Below are positions 54,956 through 63,925 of a stretch of DNA of 64,000 nt, one piece after another (within the stretch, counting starts at the first letter, position 1; the number at the start of each line of letters is the position of its first letter). The stretch comes from Lachnospiraceae bacterium (GTDB lineage: Bacteria; Bacillota; Clostridia; Lachnospirales; Lachnospiraceae). The DNA lies in the NCBI GenBank assembly GCA_017623295.1, contig JAGAPK010000055.1, positions 34,873 to 98,872 on the forward strand, read 5' to 3'. Below the pieces are notes generated by a model, which was given only the letters and a program-made list of their open reading frames with translations, did no database searches and was not told the DNA's origin. A program made the translations under genes and the position numbers.

Positions 54956-55762
54956 GTGAGAATAAAAACGATTCTGGTAGATGATGAATTGTGCAGTATG
55001 AGGCAATTTGAAAGGGAAATGGATGAAAGAGATATTGACTTAGTTGGAACATTTGATCAGTCACCGGATGCTCTCTTATATGCACAAACGCATCCGGTAG
55101 ATTGTGCTTTGCTGGATGTTAAGATGCCGGATATAGACGGAATCACACTTGGAAGGAAGTTAAGAGAAATTCATAAGAATATCATTATTATTTATGTTTC
55201 TGCCTATGAGAAATACCTGCATGATGCGATGTTTTGCGTCAAGGCAGATTATTTTATATTAAAGCCTTACTGTGCAGAAGAGGTTGCAGACGTTCTGGAC
55301 AGAGCGCAATATTTATCAGGAAGATTAGGAAAAAGAGTGATTGTCCGTACATTTGGAGATTTCGATGTGTTTATTGATGGAAAATTTGTAGAATTTACGA
55401 ATCAGAAAGCCAAAGAATTGTTTGCACTTTGCATTGATAAGGAAGGCGGAGAAGTTACAATGAAGAAAGCAATTGATTTACTTTGGGAAGATAGAAGTTA
55501 TGATGAAAGGGTAAAATGTTTATATAGAAAATCTGTTATTTATTTAAGAAGTCTTTTTCAAAAATATCAGATTGATAATGTATTTGTAAGTGCCAGAGGA
55601 AGCTGCCATGTTAACAGGCAGGAAGTGAAATGTGATTTTTATGATGTTATAGATGGAAAAGATATCAAAGATACCTTATTTGATGGAAGATATATGACGA
55701 ACTATTCATGGGGAGAAGAAACATGCGGTAAACTTGACCGTATGGCAGAGGATGTATTTTGA
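54956..55762 (+). CDS. Response regulator with SARP-like winged-helix domain
   Basis: The 268-residue protein has a receiver domain (1-120) with phospho-acceptor Asp54 in CALLDVKMPDIDG. A C-terminal region from about 123 begins VRTFGDFDVFIDGKFVEF, the opening seen in AfsR/SARP-type winged helix DNA-binding domains rather than in OmpR regulators. Start choice: a GTG at 54956 with GGTGGAG seven bases upstream; the open frame goes back to 54830 but overlaps the terminator. No kinase gene is directly beside it, though the membrane kinase lies 2 kb upstream. It sits just before the flagellar operon, which may be its target; that is inference. Confidence 0.87.
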   Translation: MRIKTILVDDELCSMRQFEREMDERDIDLVGTFDQSPDALLYAQTHPVDCALLDVKMPDIDGITLGRKLREIHKNIIIIYVSAYEKYLHDAMFCVKADYFILKPYCAEEVADVLDRAQYLSGRLGKRVIVRTFGDFDVFIDGKFVEFTNQKAKELFALCIDKEGGEVTMKKAIDLLWEDRSYDERVKCLYRKSVIYLRSLFQKYQIDNVFVSARGSCHVNRQEVKCDFYDVIDGKDIKDTLFDGRYMTNYSWGEETCGKLDRMAEDVF

Positions 55763-55802
55763 AAGGAACAAATAGGAAAACGAAAAAAAATAGCGTATCC
55801 TC

Positions 55803-55829
55803 TAAAGTCTTTTCGAAATTATCCGATAA
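55803..55829 (+). promoter_or_regulatory. Sigma-28 (SigD/FliA) promoter of the flgM operon
   Basis: TAAA (55803-55806), a 15-base spacer and TCCGATAA (55822-55829) match the sigma-28 consensus TAAA-N15-GCCGATAA at all positions but one. It lies 56 bases before flgM, the natural place for a late flagellar promoter. Confidence 0.88.
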
Positions 55830-55885
55830 ATTTAATAACAGCCACGAAAGGACTGTTTGAAATGGATAGAAAGGAGGAGTCCGAT

Positions 55886-56167
55886 ATGCGTATTGAAGCA
55901 TATACTCAGGTTCAGCAGTTGTACAGCACAAAGAAAACTGCAAAAGCGCATAAGGTAGTAGCAAATGGTGTTTCTGACCAGATACAGATTTCCAGTTTTG
56001 GTAAGGATATCCAGATTGCAAAAACAGCAGTTGCCGCAAGCAGTGATATCAGGGAAGAACTGGTAGCTCCTCTCAAAGCAAGTATCAAGAATGGTACTTA
56101 TGAGGTGAGCGGCGAGAGCTTTGCAGACAAATTATTAAAGCAGTATGAAGAGAGTTCCAATCTGTAG
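55886..56167 (+). CDS. flgM: Anti-sigma-28 factor FlgM
   Basis: The 93-residue protein has the FlgM pattern: an unstructured N-terminal half and a C-terminal helical part (SSDIREELVAPLKASIKNGTYEVSGESFADKLL, core IREELVAPLK) that holds the flagellar sigma factor. It blocks late flagellar transcription until exported. AAAGGAGGAG before ATG 55886 sets the start, 24 bases inside the longest frame. A sigma-28 promoter upstream means the inhibitor is made by the factor it inhibits, a negative loop. Confidence 0.9.
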   Translation: MRIEAYTQVQQLYSTKKTAKAHKVVANGVSDQIQISSFGKDIQIAKTAVAASSDIREELVAPLKASIKNGTYEVSGESFADKLLKQYEESSNL

Positions 56168-56192
56168 GCACAATGAAAGGTGAGGTTTTAGC

Positions 56193-56711
56193 GTGGCAAG
56201 TTTAATGGAAAACTTGATAGATGTTTTGGAAAAAGAGAATGCAGAATATGAGAATTTATTGGCGTTGTCCATGCAGAAAACACCTGTCATTGTGTCAGAG
56301 GATTTGGAAAAATTAGCTCAAATCACGGATGAAGAGCAGCTTATCGTAAGCAGAATCAATCGTTTAGACGTTATAAGAAATGAGGCTGTGAAGGATATAG
56401 CGAATGTACTTAACAAGGATGTTACAAAATTAAAAATTGTAGATTTAATCAAGATGCTCGGGTCAAGACCAGAGGAACAGCAGAAGTTAGCAGCTGTTTT
56501 TGATAAATTGCAGACAAATGTAAAACATGTTGCAAGAATAAATGAACAGAACCGGGAATTGATTCAGAGTGCACTTGATATGGTGAAATTCAATATGAAT
56601 GTTCTTCAGTCGATGAAGGCAGCACCGGAAACTGCAAATTATAATAAGGGCGCATATAATACTGGCGATATGATTGGCATGAGCCATAAATCATTTGATG
56701 CCAAACAGTAA
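56193..56711 (+). CDS. flgN: Flagellar export chaperone FlgN
   Basis: The 172-residue protein is all-helical, as expected for FlgN, the chaperone for the hook-junction proteins FlgK and FlgL, whose genes follow. It opens SLMENLIDVLEKENAEYENLL and continues with long amphipathic helices to about 150, ending in a flexible tail. Sequence identity in this family is low, so context carries weight. The start is a GTG with GGTGAGG six bases upstream; an ATG four codons later is an alternative. Confidence 0.85.
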   Translation: MASLMENLIDVLEKENAEYENLLALSMQKTPVIVSEDLEKLAQITDEEQLIVSRINRLDVIRNEAVKDIANVLNKDVTKLKIVDLIKMLGSRPEEQQKLAAVFDKLQTNVKHVARINEQNRELIQSALDMVKFNMNVLQSMKAAPETANYNKGAYNTGDMIGMSHKSFDAKQ

Positions 56712-56738
56712 AAATAGATTGTTAAGGACGGTAACGTT

Positions 56739-58421
56739 ATGTCATTGATGGGAAGCCTCTACTTAGGCGTATCAGGATTACAAACTTCACATAATGCGTT
56801 GAACACAACAGCGCATAACATGTCTAACTTAGATACTGAAGGCTATACTAGACAGCAGGTAGCACTGGCAACGAAAGGTTATAATACTATTTCTAAGAGT
56901 TCTACAGTAAGCTGGCAGCAGTTAGGTCTAGGTGTTAATTATACCCAAACAAGACAGGTAAGAGATTATTTTCTGGATTTAAACTATCGACGTGAGTCCG
57001 GTAGAAATGCTTTTTATGAAGTTTCTTATAATGCAATGCAAGAAATAGAAGATATTCTGGGTGAGTCCAATGAAGGACACGCTTTTTCAGAAGCAATCTC
57101 TAACTTGTGGACATCAGTACAGGAATTAAGTAAAGATCCGACGAGTGCTGTAAATCAGAATTTATTTGTGACACGATCCTATGAGTTTATTACCAAAGCA
57201 TCAGCAGTGTATGAAAGCTTATGTGATTATCAGGATAATATGAACGTGTCCGTTAAGAATGACGTAGACAAAATCAATCAGTACGCGCAGGCGATTGAGG
57301 CCCTGAACGAACAGATTGTTGGAATAGAAGCTGGCGATGTGGAAAAAGCGAATGATTTAAGAGACCAGCGTAATTATTATTTAGATGAATTAGGCAAAAT
57401 GGGAAACATTTCTTATTCCGAAAACGACCTCGGTTATGTGAGTGTAAAATTTGAGGGAGTTGATTTGGTAAAAGGCGGTCTGGTAAACACCATGTCGTTG
57501 TACGAAGACCCGGAAACTGGATTCTATACTCCTTATTGGGAAATGTTTGCAACATATACCTATGATGCAGAAGGACATAAGGTATTAACCGAAGAAAGCC
57601 TGGATGCAGCGAAAGTATATGATTTAACAAGAACAATTGCTTCTGATTTGAATACAGATATTGGTTCTTTGAAGGGTCTTTTGCTTGCGCGAGGCGACCA
57701 TAGAGCAACCGCCTTAGAAATCAAGGATATTAATACCGATGGTGAATACGAAGAGGGCTGGTATGATACTCATATTTCACAGTCAATTATTATGAATATT
57801 GAGGCGGAATTTGACCAGTTAATCAATGCAGTTACAACTAAGATTAATGGGATTTTGGCAGATGCTGCTGAGAAAGAATCTGCACAGTATCCGAATTCTA
57901 CTTATTTAAGGGATGATAACGGCAATCCGATTCAGTTGTTTACCAAAATTATTGACGAACAGAAATCTGTTACATTGGCAGATGGAACCGTGGTAGAAAC
58001 AGGATGGAATGTTAATAATTTGGAAGTTAACATGGACCTTCGTCAGAATCCTTCTTTATTAGGATTCCGTTTATCAGATTCTGCGGAAGATAATGCAACT
58101 ATGGAAGCAATGAAAAAGGCTTTCCAGGAAACGATATATACCTTGAATCCAAATGTGCAGACACCGGTTTGCTTCAATGATTATTATAAGAATCTGGTAG
58201 CACAGGTTGCCAACTCCGGTTCTGTATTTGCAGCGATTCAGGAAAGCCAGACTGTTACAGTTGATTCTCTTAGCAGCGCAAGAGAACAGATAGTAGGTGT
58301 TTCTTCGGATGAAGAATTAACCAATATGATTATGTATCAGAATGCTTACAATGCATCCAGCCGATACATAAACGTAATCAGCGAAATGCTGGAGCATATC
58401 CTTACAACATTAGGAAGATAA
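56739..58421 (+). CDS. flgK: Flagellar hook-associated protein FlgK, first copy
   Basis: The 560-residue protein forms the junction between hook and filament. The flagellar rod/hook N-terminal motif is clear (YLGVSGLQTSHNALNTTAHN, then MSNLDTEGYTRQ), and the C-terminal helix ends NAYNASSRYINVISEMLEHI, the usual FlgK closing sequence. It is exported by the flagellar system with no signal peptide. A second, longer FlgK follows after 29 bases; the two share the ends but differ in the middle. Confidence 0.93.
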   Translation: MSLMGSLYLGVSGLQTSHNALNTTAHNMSNLDTEGYTRQQVALATKGYNTISKSSTVSWQQLGLGVNYTQTRQVRDYFLDLNYRRESGRNAFYEVSYNAMQEIEDILGESNEGHAFSEAISNLWTSVQELSKDPTSAVNQNLFVTRSYEFITKASAVYESLCDYQDNMNVSVKNDVDKINQYAQAIEALNEQIVGIEAGDVEKANDLRDQRNYYLDELGKMGNISYSENDLGYVSVKFEGVDLVKGGLVNTMSLYEDPETGFYTPYWEMFATYTYDAEGHKVLTEESLDAAKVYDLTRTIASDLNTDIGSLKGLLLARGDHRATALEIKDINTDGEYEEGWYDTHISQSIIMNIEAEFDQLINAVTTKINGILADAAEKESAQYPNSTYLRDDNGNPIQLFTKIIDEQKSVTLADGTVVETGWNVNNLEVNMDLRQNPSLLGFRLSDSAEDNATMEAMKKAFQETIYTLNPNVQTPVCFNDYYKNLVAQVANSGSVFAAIQESQTVTVDSLSSAREQIVGVSSDEELTNMIMYQNAYNASSRYINVISEMLEHILTTLGR

Positions 58422-58450
58422 GTTTTAGATAGAGAGTAAGAGGTGAGAAC

Positions 58451-60277
58451 ATGTCATCTACATTTTTTGGATTAACAATTGCATCTTCAGGTTTAAGAGC
58501 AGCGAATGCAGCTTTAAATACAACCGGCAATAATATTTCAAATGTAAATACAGAAGGATACAGTCGTCAGGCAGTACAGCAGGAGGCAAATGATGCACTT
58601 CGCGTTTTTGCAACCTATGGATGTGCCGGTGCCGGTGTTGATACGATTGCAATTGAACGTATTCGTGACAGCTTTTATGATACAAAATACAGAGATAATG
58701 AAACAAGACTCGGGGAATATGATGTAAAAGCATATTACATGAAAATGGTAGAAGATTATTTCACCGATGATAACGTAACCGGTTTTAAAACGATTTTTAA
58801 TCAGGTATCCAATGCGTTACAGGAAATTACCAAGAACGGGAGCTCTGATTCAACAAAAGCACAGTTTATTTCTACCGTTAAAAGTATGACGGATTACTTT
58901 AACAATATGTATGGCGATATGCAGAATTTACAGGCCGACGTTAATGATGAAATTAAGATTCGTGTTGATAAAATTAATTCCATTGCACAGGATTTGGCAA
59001 CACTTAACAAACAGATTAATGTTATTGAAATGACCGGAACGACTGCTAACGAACTTCGTGACAAACGAGATGTTTTGCTAGATGAGCTTTCTGCAATTGT
59101 AGATATGAAAACAACAGAAGTTCCTGTTTATGATACAGAAGGTAATGAAACCGGAGCAAATCGTCTGATTGTCAGAATTGCCGGTGGACAGACTCTGGTA
59201 GATATGAACGAGTACAATCAGTTGATTTGTGTAGCAAGAAGTGATGATGAAAAAGTAAATCAGACGGATATTGACGGTCTTTATGATATTGTCTGGTCAC
59301 ATGGTACAGAGTTTGGTTTATATAATGAATCCATGTATGGAGAACTTCGCGGATTGATTCAGATGCGCGATGGTAACAACGGAGAATATTTTAACGGTAC
59401 TGTTACCGATGTTGCTTACAACAAAGAAACAACTACCGTAACAATAGCAACGACAGCAGATTATCTGAACAGTATGAGCAAATGTAATTTGTCTGATACA
59501 GGCGGTACAATTAATATTGGTAATACTGTTTACTATTATACAGACTGGTCCTATAACGGGGATGGAAAATATTCCTTCGTTATCGATAATATAAAGAGCG
59601 ATACTCCATTAATTACCGGTAAAAAAGGGAAAGAAGCAAGTATTGGTGCATGTGTGGAATATCAAGGTGTACCTTACTACATGGAACAGATGAATGAATG
59701 GCTTCGTGATTTTGCACAGACTGTAAATAATATTTTTACAGAAGGTGTAACAAGCGAAGGCGAAGATGCCGGAATTCTTTTCACAGGTGATTATGTTACA
59801 ACAGATGGACAGTTTACAGAAGCGGAACTGAATGATTATAGGAAGAATGGTAAAGGTTATTACTATCTGACAGCCGGTAACTTTGCTGTTAATAATGATT
59901 TAATAGAATCTCCTGGATTACTTGGAACAAGAAGTGATGCTTCCAATGGTGTGGAAGAATGTAAACAGGTAGAGAAAGTAATCTCTATGATGACGGATAC
60001 GAATCAGTTTGTATTTCGTGGAAGAGATGCAGGCGGTTTCCTGGAATGTGTACTTTCCGATGCCGCACTGAATGCAAGTGATGCCAATACTTTCTACGAT
60101 ACTTATTTAAGTCTGGAAGTAAGTATTGAAAACCAGAGAACATCTATCTCCGGTGTAGATGAGGATGAAGAAGCAGTAAACCTTGTAAAATATCAGAATT
60201 CTTATACATTAGCATCGAAAATGATTTCGACTCTGACAGAAGTTTATGACAGATTGATTCTGGAAACAGGAGTATAA
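58451..60277 (+). CDS. flgK: Flagellar hook-associated protein FlgK, second copy
   Basis: The 608-residue paralogue has its own rod/hook N-terminal motif (GLTIASSGLRAANAALNTTG, then NNISNVNTEGYSRQ) and a C-terminal KYQNSYTLASKMISTLTEVYDRLI. Its middle contains an insertion at about 310-400 absent from the first copy. Both copies have intact ends, so both should be exported. Whether they form mixed or alternative junctions is not known. TAAGAGGTGAGAAC precedes the ATG. Short duplicated AGTATAAGAAA segments lie at its stop codon. Confidence 0.93.
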   Translation: MSSTFFGLTIASSGLRAANAALNTTGNNISNVNTEGYSRQAVQQEANDALRVFATYGCAGAGVDTIAIERIRDSFYDTKYRDNETRLGEYDVKAYYMKMVEDYFTDDNVTGFKTIFNQVSNALQEITKNGSSDSTKAQFISTVKSMTDYFNNMYGDMQNLQADVNDEIKIRVDKINSIAQDLATLNKQINVIEMTGTTANELRDKRDVLLDELSAIVDMKTTEVPVYDTEGNETGANRLIVRIAGGQTLVDMNEYNQLICVARSDDEKVNQTDIDGLYDIVWSHGTEFGLYNESMYGELRGLIQMRDGNNGEYFNGTVTDVAYNKETTTVTIATTADYLNSMSKCNLSDTGGTINIGNTVYYYTDWSYNGDGKYSFVIDNIKSDTPLITGKKGKEASIGACVEYQGVPYYMEQMNEWLRDFAQTVNNIFTEGVTSEGEDAGILFTGDYVTTDGQFTEAELNDYRKNGKGYYYLTAGNFAVNNDLIESPGLLGTRSDASNGVEECKQVEKVISMMTDTNQFVFRGRDAGGFLECVLSDAALNASDANTFYDTYLSLEVSIENQRTSISGVDEDEEAVNLVKYQNSYTLASKMISTLTEVYDRLILETGV

Positions 60278-60359
60278 GAAATAAGAGTATAAGAAACAGG
60301 ATTTTAAGAAGTGAGCATAAATTGAATTTATAAGGGCTTAAGAAAGGTGAGATTATATC

Positions 60360-61847
60360 ATGAGAATAACAAATAAAATCATGCGAAATAATTCCTTATA
60401 TAACATCAACCAGAATAAGATTCTGGAGGATAAGCTGAGTAGTCAGATGACAAATCAAAGTAAAATTACAAGACCGTCAGATGATCCGGTTGTTGCAATC
60501 AGAGCATTGCGCCTTCGTACCAATGTTACTACGGTATCACAGTATTATGACAAAAATGCCCCGGATGCAGACCAGTGGATTACGTTAACGGGTGATGCAT
60601 TAGATCAGGTGGATGATGTTTTAACTGATTTGTACAAACAGGCAGCAGATGCATCTAAGAAGTCTTTGAAATCTGAAGATTTAGAGATTATTTTAACGCA
60701 GATGGAAGCTTTGACAGATGAGTTTTATGCTTGTGGTAATGTAGACTATGCGGGAAGATATGTGTTCTCCGGATATAGAACAGATACACCGATTACTTTT
60801 ACCGCAGAAGATATCAAAGATTTTACCAAAGACCCGGCGAATCTCAAAACCTTTGAAATTGAAGAATCTATGGGATATGAAGATTTTTCCGCTATCAGTT
60901 ATACTGACTGGAGTAATATTGATGATGAATTACAGGTTACAAACACAACAATGTATCGTGTTCGTTTATCCTATAATGATGTGAATGAAGTTGCCGGTGG
61001 AGATGGTGCGACATATAGTTTTACTGTGAAACAGGGAAACAATGCATCAACAACGGTAAATGCTATACAGTATACAGATGCAGAAACTGCTTACAAGGCA
61101 ATTTCTGATGGAAATTGTGAGATTGCTTATATTCCATCTACCGGTGAAATTGTTTTCAGCGAGGCTTATTATCAGAATACGAACAATATTTCTGAGGATA
61201 CCAAAATAACAGTTAGCTATTCCAAGAGCAATTGGGTAGAAGGAGATATTAATCCGGTTCATTACTTTAAATGTTCCAGTGATGGTATTACCTATAATGC
61301 AGATGGTCTGGATCAGGATATTTTCTATGATGTAGGATTTAATCAAAATATTCAGGTTAATACACAGGCAAGAGAAGTCTTTACACATTCTGCTAAGAGA
61401 GATATGGATGATTTTGATATCTATTTGAAACAGTTGCAGGATATTGAAACAAAAATTACTGACATCGAAGAGAAAATGGCAGGTGTTGCAGAAGACAGCA
61501 CAGACTATGAGAAGTTCCAGAAAAATCTGGATGCTGCTAATAAGGCATATACTTATATTAGAGAAAATATTCAGACAAAGTTTGAAAATCAGATTACAAA
61601 ATATCAGTCATATATTGATGATACGAATGTGGCAATTACCAATAATGGTACAAGAGGAAGCCGTCTTGAATTAATCAGTGACAGATTAATGAATCAGAAA
61701 GCTACATTTAAGGACTTACAGAGTAGTAACGAGGATGTAGATGTCAGCGAACTTGCTGTACAGCTTAAGAGTTCTGAGCTTACATACGAAGCATCTCTTA
61801 TGGCAACCAGTAAAATTATGCAGACGAATCTGATGAATTACATTTAA
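60360..61847 (+). CDS. flgL: Flagellar hook-associated protein FlgL
   Basis: The 495-residue protein is the second junction protein, next to the filament. The flagellin-like N-terminus (MRITNKIMRNNSLYNINQNK, then ITRPSDDPVVAIRALRLR) and the C-terminal SELTYEASLMATSKIMQTNL are conserved. It is longer than the 300-residue E. coli protein; the extra 150-200 residues are in the exposed centre (about 150-330) and include repeated VTxxYS-like beta segments. GAAAGGTGAG precedes the ATG. Confidence 0.92.
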   Translation: MRITNKIMRNNSLYNINQNKILEDKLSSQMTNQSKITRPSDDPVVAIRALRLRTNVTTVSQYYDKNAPDADQWITLTGDALDQVDDVLTDLYKQAADASKKSLKSEDLEIILTQMEALTDEFYACGNVDYAGRYVFSGYRTDTPITFTAEDIKDFTKDPANLKTFEIEESMGYEDFSAISYTDWSNIDDELQVTNTTMYRVRLSYNDVNEVAGGDGATYSFTVKQGNNASTTVNAIQYTDAETAYKAISDGNCEIAYIPSTGEIVFSEAYYQNTNNISEDTKITVSYSKSNWVEGDINPVHYFKCSSDGITYNADGLDQDIFYDVGFNQNIQVNTQAREVFTHSAKRDMDDFDIYLKQLQDIETKITDIEEKMAGVAEDSTDYEKFQKNLDAANKAYTYIRENIQTKFENQITKYQSYIDDTNVAITNNGTRGSRLELISDRLMNQKATFKDLQSSNEDVDVSELAVQLKSSELTYEASLMATSKIMQTNLMNYI

Positions 61848-61850
61848 AAA

Positions 61851-61882
61851 GTGGGAATACTAGAAGTAAAGTTTTATCCCAC
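61851..61882 (+). other. Hairpin directly before the fliW ribosome site
   Basis: GTGGGA (61851-61856) pairs with TCCCAC (61877-61882). The fliW Shine-Dalgarno GGAGAGGG begins at the next base and contains GGA triplets, the core of CsrA binding sites. No T run follows, so it is not a terminator. Confidence 0.5.
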
Positions 61883-61897
61883 GGAGAGGGAAAGCTT

Positions 61898-62356
61898 ATG
61901 AAGGTTACAACAAAAGTATTTGGTGAGATTACAATTGATGACGATAAAATAATTACATTTCCGCAAGGAATTGTTGGATTTCCTGATTTAACACAATTTG
62001 CATTGATTCATGATTCCGAAAAAGGAAACGAAACAATTCATTGGCTGCAATCTTTGCAGGAAACAGCATTTGCAATCCCGGTTATGGATCCGCTTTTAGT
62101 TTGTCCTGATTATAATCCGGAAGTGGATGACGAATTGTTAAAACAGTTGGGAAACTTAACTCCGGAAGACATGTTAGTGCTTGTTACGGTGACGGTGCCT
62201 AAGGATTTGACAAAAATGTCTGTAAATTTGAAGGGACCAATCGTTATCAATTCAACAGAAAGAAAAGCAATTCAGGTTATTGTTGACGGTGATAATTACC
62301 AGGTGAAATTCCCAATTTATGATATCTTGAATGCAAATAAGAAAGCGGGTGAGTAA
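61898..62356 (+). CDS. fliW: Flagellar assembly factor FliW
   Basis: The 152-residue protein matches FliW: KVFGEITIDDDKIITFPQGIVGFPDL at the N-terminus (core FPQGIVGFPDL), then DPLLVCPDYNPEVDDE and VNLKGPIVINSTERKA. FliW binds flagellin and, when free, binds and inhibits CsrA, so that flagellin is translated only when it can be exported. GGAGAGGG precedes the ATG. csrA starts on the base after its stop codon, the usual pairing. Confidence 0.95.
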   Translation: MKVTTKVFGEITIDDDKIITFPQGIVGFPDLTQFALIHDSEKGNETIHWLQSLQETAFAIPVMDPLLVCPDYNPEVDDELLKQLGNLTPEDMLVLVTVTVPKDLTKMSVNLKGPIVINSTERKAIQVIVDGDNYQVKFPIYDILNANKKAGE

Positions 62357-62575
62357 ATGTTAGCTTTATCCAGAAAAAAGAACGAAGCGTTGGTTATCAA
62401 CAATAACGTAGAAATTACTGTGTTGGAAATCAAAGGCGAACAGGTGAAGCTTGGCATCAGCGCACCGAAGGAAGTACCAATTTATCGAAAAGAAGTCTAT
62501 GTACAGATTCAGGATTCCAATAAAGAATCCATGAACTTGGATGGACTGGAAGCATTACAGAATTTGTTAGGATAG
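62357..62575 (+). CDS. csrA: Carbon storage regulator CsrA
   Basis: The 72-residue RNA-binding protein has the standard CsrA fold: MLALSRKKNEALVINNNVEI, then VKLGISAPKEVPIYRKEVY. It blocks translation of messages with GGA motifs over the ribosome site, notably flagellin in Bacillus. It is a little longer than E. coli CsrA (61), with a C-terminal extension typical of Gram-positive members that also bind FliW. GGGTGAG in the end of fliW supplies the ribosome site. It is the last gene of the flgM operon. Confidence 0.96.
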   Translation: MLALSRKKNEALVINNNVEITVLEIKGEQVKLGISAPKEVPIYRKEVYVQIQDSNKESMNLDGLEALQNLLG

Positions 62576-62599
62576 AAAATATCCAAGGCAAAAATCAGA

Positions 62600-62637
62600 A
62601 AGCGGGCAGTATTTACTGTCCGCTTAATATTTTTATC
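62600..62637. terminator. Bidirectional terminator of the flgM operon
   Basis: AAGCGGGCAGT (62600-62610) pairs with ACTGTCCGCTT (62615-62625) with one G-U pair and a 4-base loop, followed by TATTTTTAT. The converging glycosyltransferase gene stops inside the loop. Confidence 0.88.
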
Positions 62638-63794
62638 ATCTCTGCAAGTCGCATTTCATAGGTGTGGTATTTTGCCACTTTTTCATAGCCATTCAAAGCG
62701 ATTTCCATGCGCTCACTGTCATGTTGCAAGTAATAATTCACTTTTTGAATTAAATCATTTGTATTCTCATAGACTTCCAAATCCCTGCCGATTTCAAAAT
62801 ATTCCGGTATTTCCGTCTGATAATTTGTAATCAGAAAACCACCGCAGCCGAGTACATCCCAGATACGAAGGGATAATCCCGTTTCAATTGGGCGCATGGT
62901 AATATTCAGATTGATTTTGCTGGCATGGAATATCTTCGGCATTTCTGTCAACGTATTGGCAGGCCCCATATTATGTACTTTTGGCAGACAATCGGTACTA
63001 CTTCGTGTATATAGACCAACATCGAAATGCTGTGATAAAGCAGATAAAATTTCCTGTCGTTCCACGCAAGCCATTTTTATTCCAATATATTGATGGGCAA
63101 CAAGATAACGGTCTGTGTCAGTGAATACATCTTCTCCCTTATAAAAATCAGGATCAGCGGATGCAATTTCTGAAATGACCCGTTCCGGTAAAGTGTCATA
63201 AATAAAGTTGTAGCCGGCAACCTTCATCTGTGCCTGAATCAGACCATTTACATATCCTTGTGTGTAGTCAGACAATTTATGCGACAGTTGGTCATAACGG
63301 CATTTTTCGGAATAAAGAGAACCGACAAATGCAACATCATGTCCGTATTTTACAAAATCATCTTCCGTCATATCCAGAATCACTTTTTCCCAACGATTAG
63401 CATTCGTTGCCAGAGGCAGATAATAAATGTGTTCCGGATTATACGGATAAAAGAAAGCATACTGAGCTTTGTCAAATAAGAAAATACGGTTCCATTCATT
63501 TTTCAGAGCATTTGAAAAAAGTTCAGCTACCGGGCTGTCCACACTCCAACAGACGTAAGGAATTTTGAAATGATTGCAAGTGTATGAAATCGCCGGATAG
63601 AAATTGATACTAAATACGAAAGCAAGCGGATGCTCCATAATCCATTCGGTCACTTTGGTGGCACATTGTGCCGGAGTGACATGTTTGTCAGTTATTTCCA
63701 TGTCTTCTGTATGTACAGTGATGCCAAAATCTTTAAATACCTGTATAATATCCGGTTCGCATATACTGTTGTAACGATAAAAAAGTATTTCCAT
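62613..63794 (-). CDS. Glycosyltransferase, DUF3880/CgeB-like
   Basis: The 393-residue cytoplasmic protein has an N-terminal DUF3880-like half (FYPAISYTCNHFKIPYVCWSVDSPV near 75-99, core CWSVDSP) and a C-terminal Glyco_trans_1_2-like half with INLNITMRPIETGLSLRIWDVLGCGGFLIT near 299-328 (core GLSLRIWDVLGCGGFLIT). Proteins of this kind are GT-B fold transferases, first known from the spore-coat protein CgeB. In Lachnospiraceae they often lie near flagellar genes, so modification of flagellin is a reasonable inference. TGGAGA precedes the ATG. It converges on csrA. Confidence 0.85.
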   Translation of the reverse strand: MEILFYRYNSICEPDIIQVFKDFGITVHTEDMEITDKHVTPAQCATKVTEWIMEHPLAFVFSINFYPAISYTCNHFKIPYVCWSVDSPVAELFSNALKNEWNRIFLFDKAQYAFFYPYNPEHIYYLPLATNANRWEKVILDMTEDDFVKYGHDVAFVGSLYSEKCRYDQLSHKLSDYTQGYVNGLIQAQMKVAGYNFIYDTLPERVISEIASADPDFYKGEDVFTDTDRYLVAHQYIGIKMACVERQEILSALSQHFDVGLYTRSSTDCLPKVHNMGPANTLTEMPKIFHASKINLNITMRPIETGLSLRIWDVLGCGGFLITNYQTEIPEYFEIGRDLEVYENTNDLIQKVNYYLQHDSERMEIALNGYEKVAKYHTYEMRLAEMIKILSGQ

Positions 63795-63925
63795 AAAGAT
63801 TCTCCATTGTCCCTGAATATAATGTGGGAAGGAATGTTGTGTTATTCCTGCACAAAAACTATATAAACAGTGTAACCGAAAAAGAAATAAGTTGAAATAG
63901 GAAAATGAAAAATATAAAATAATTA

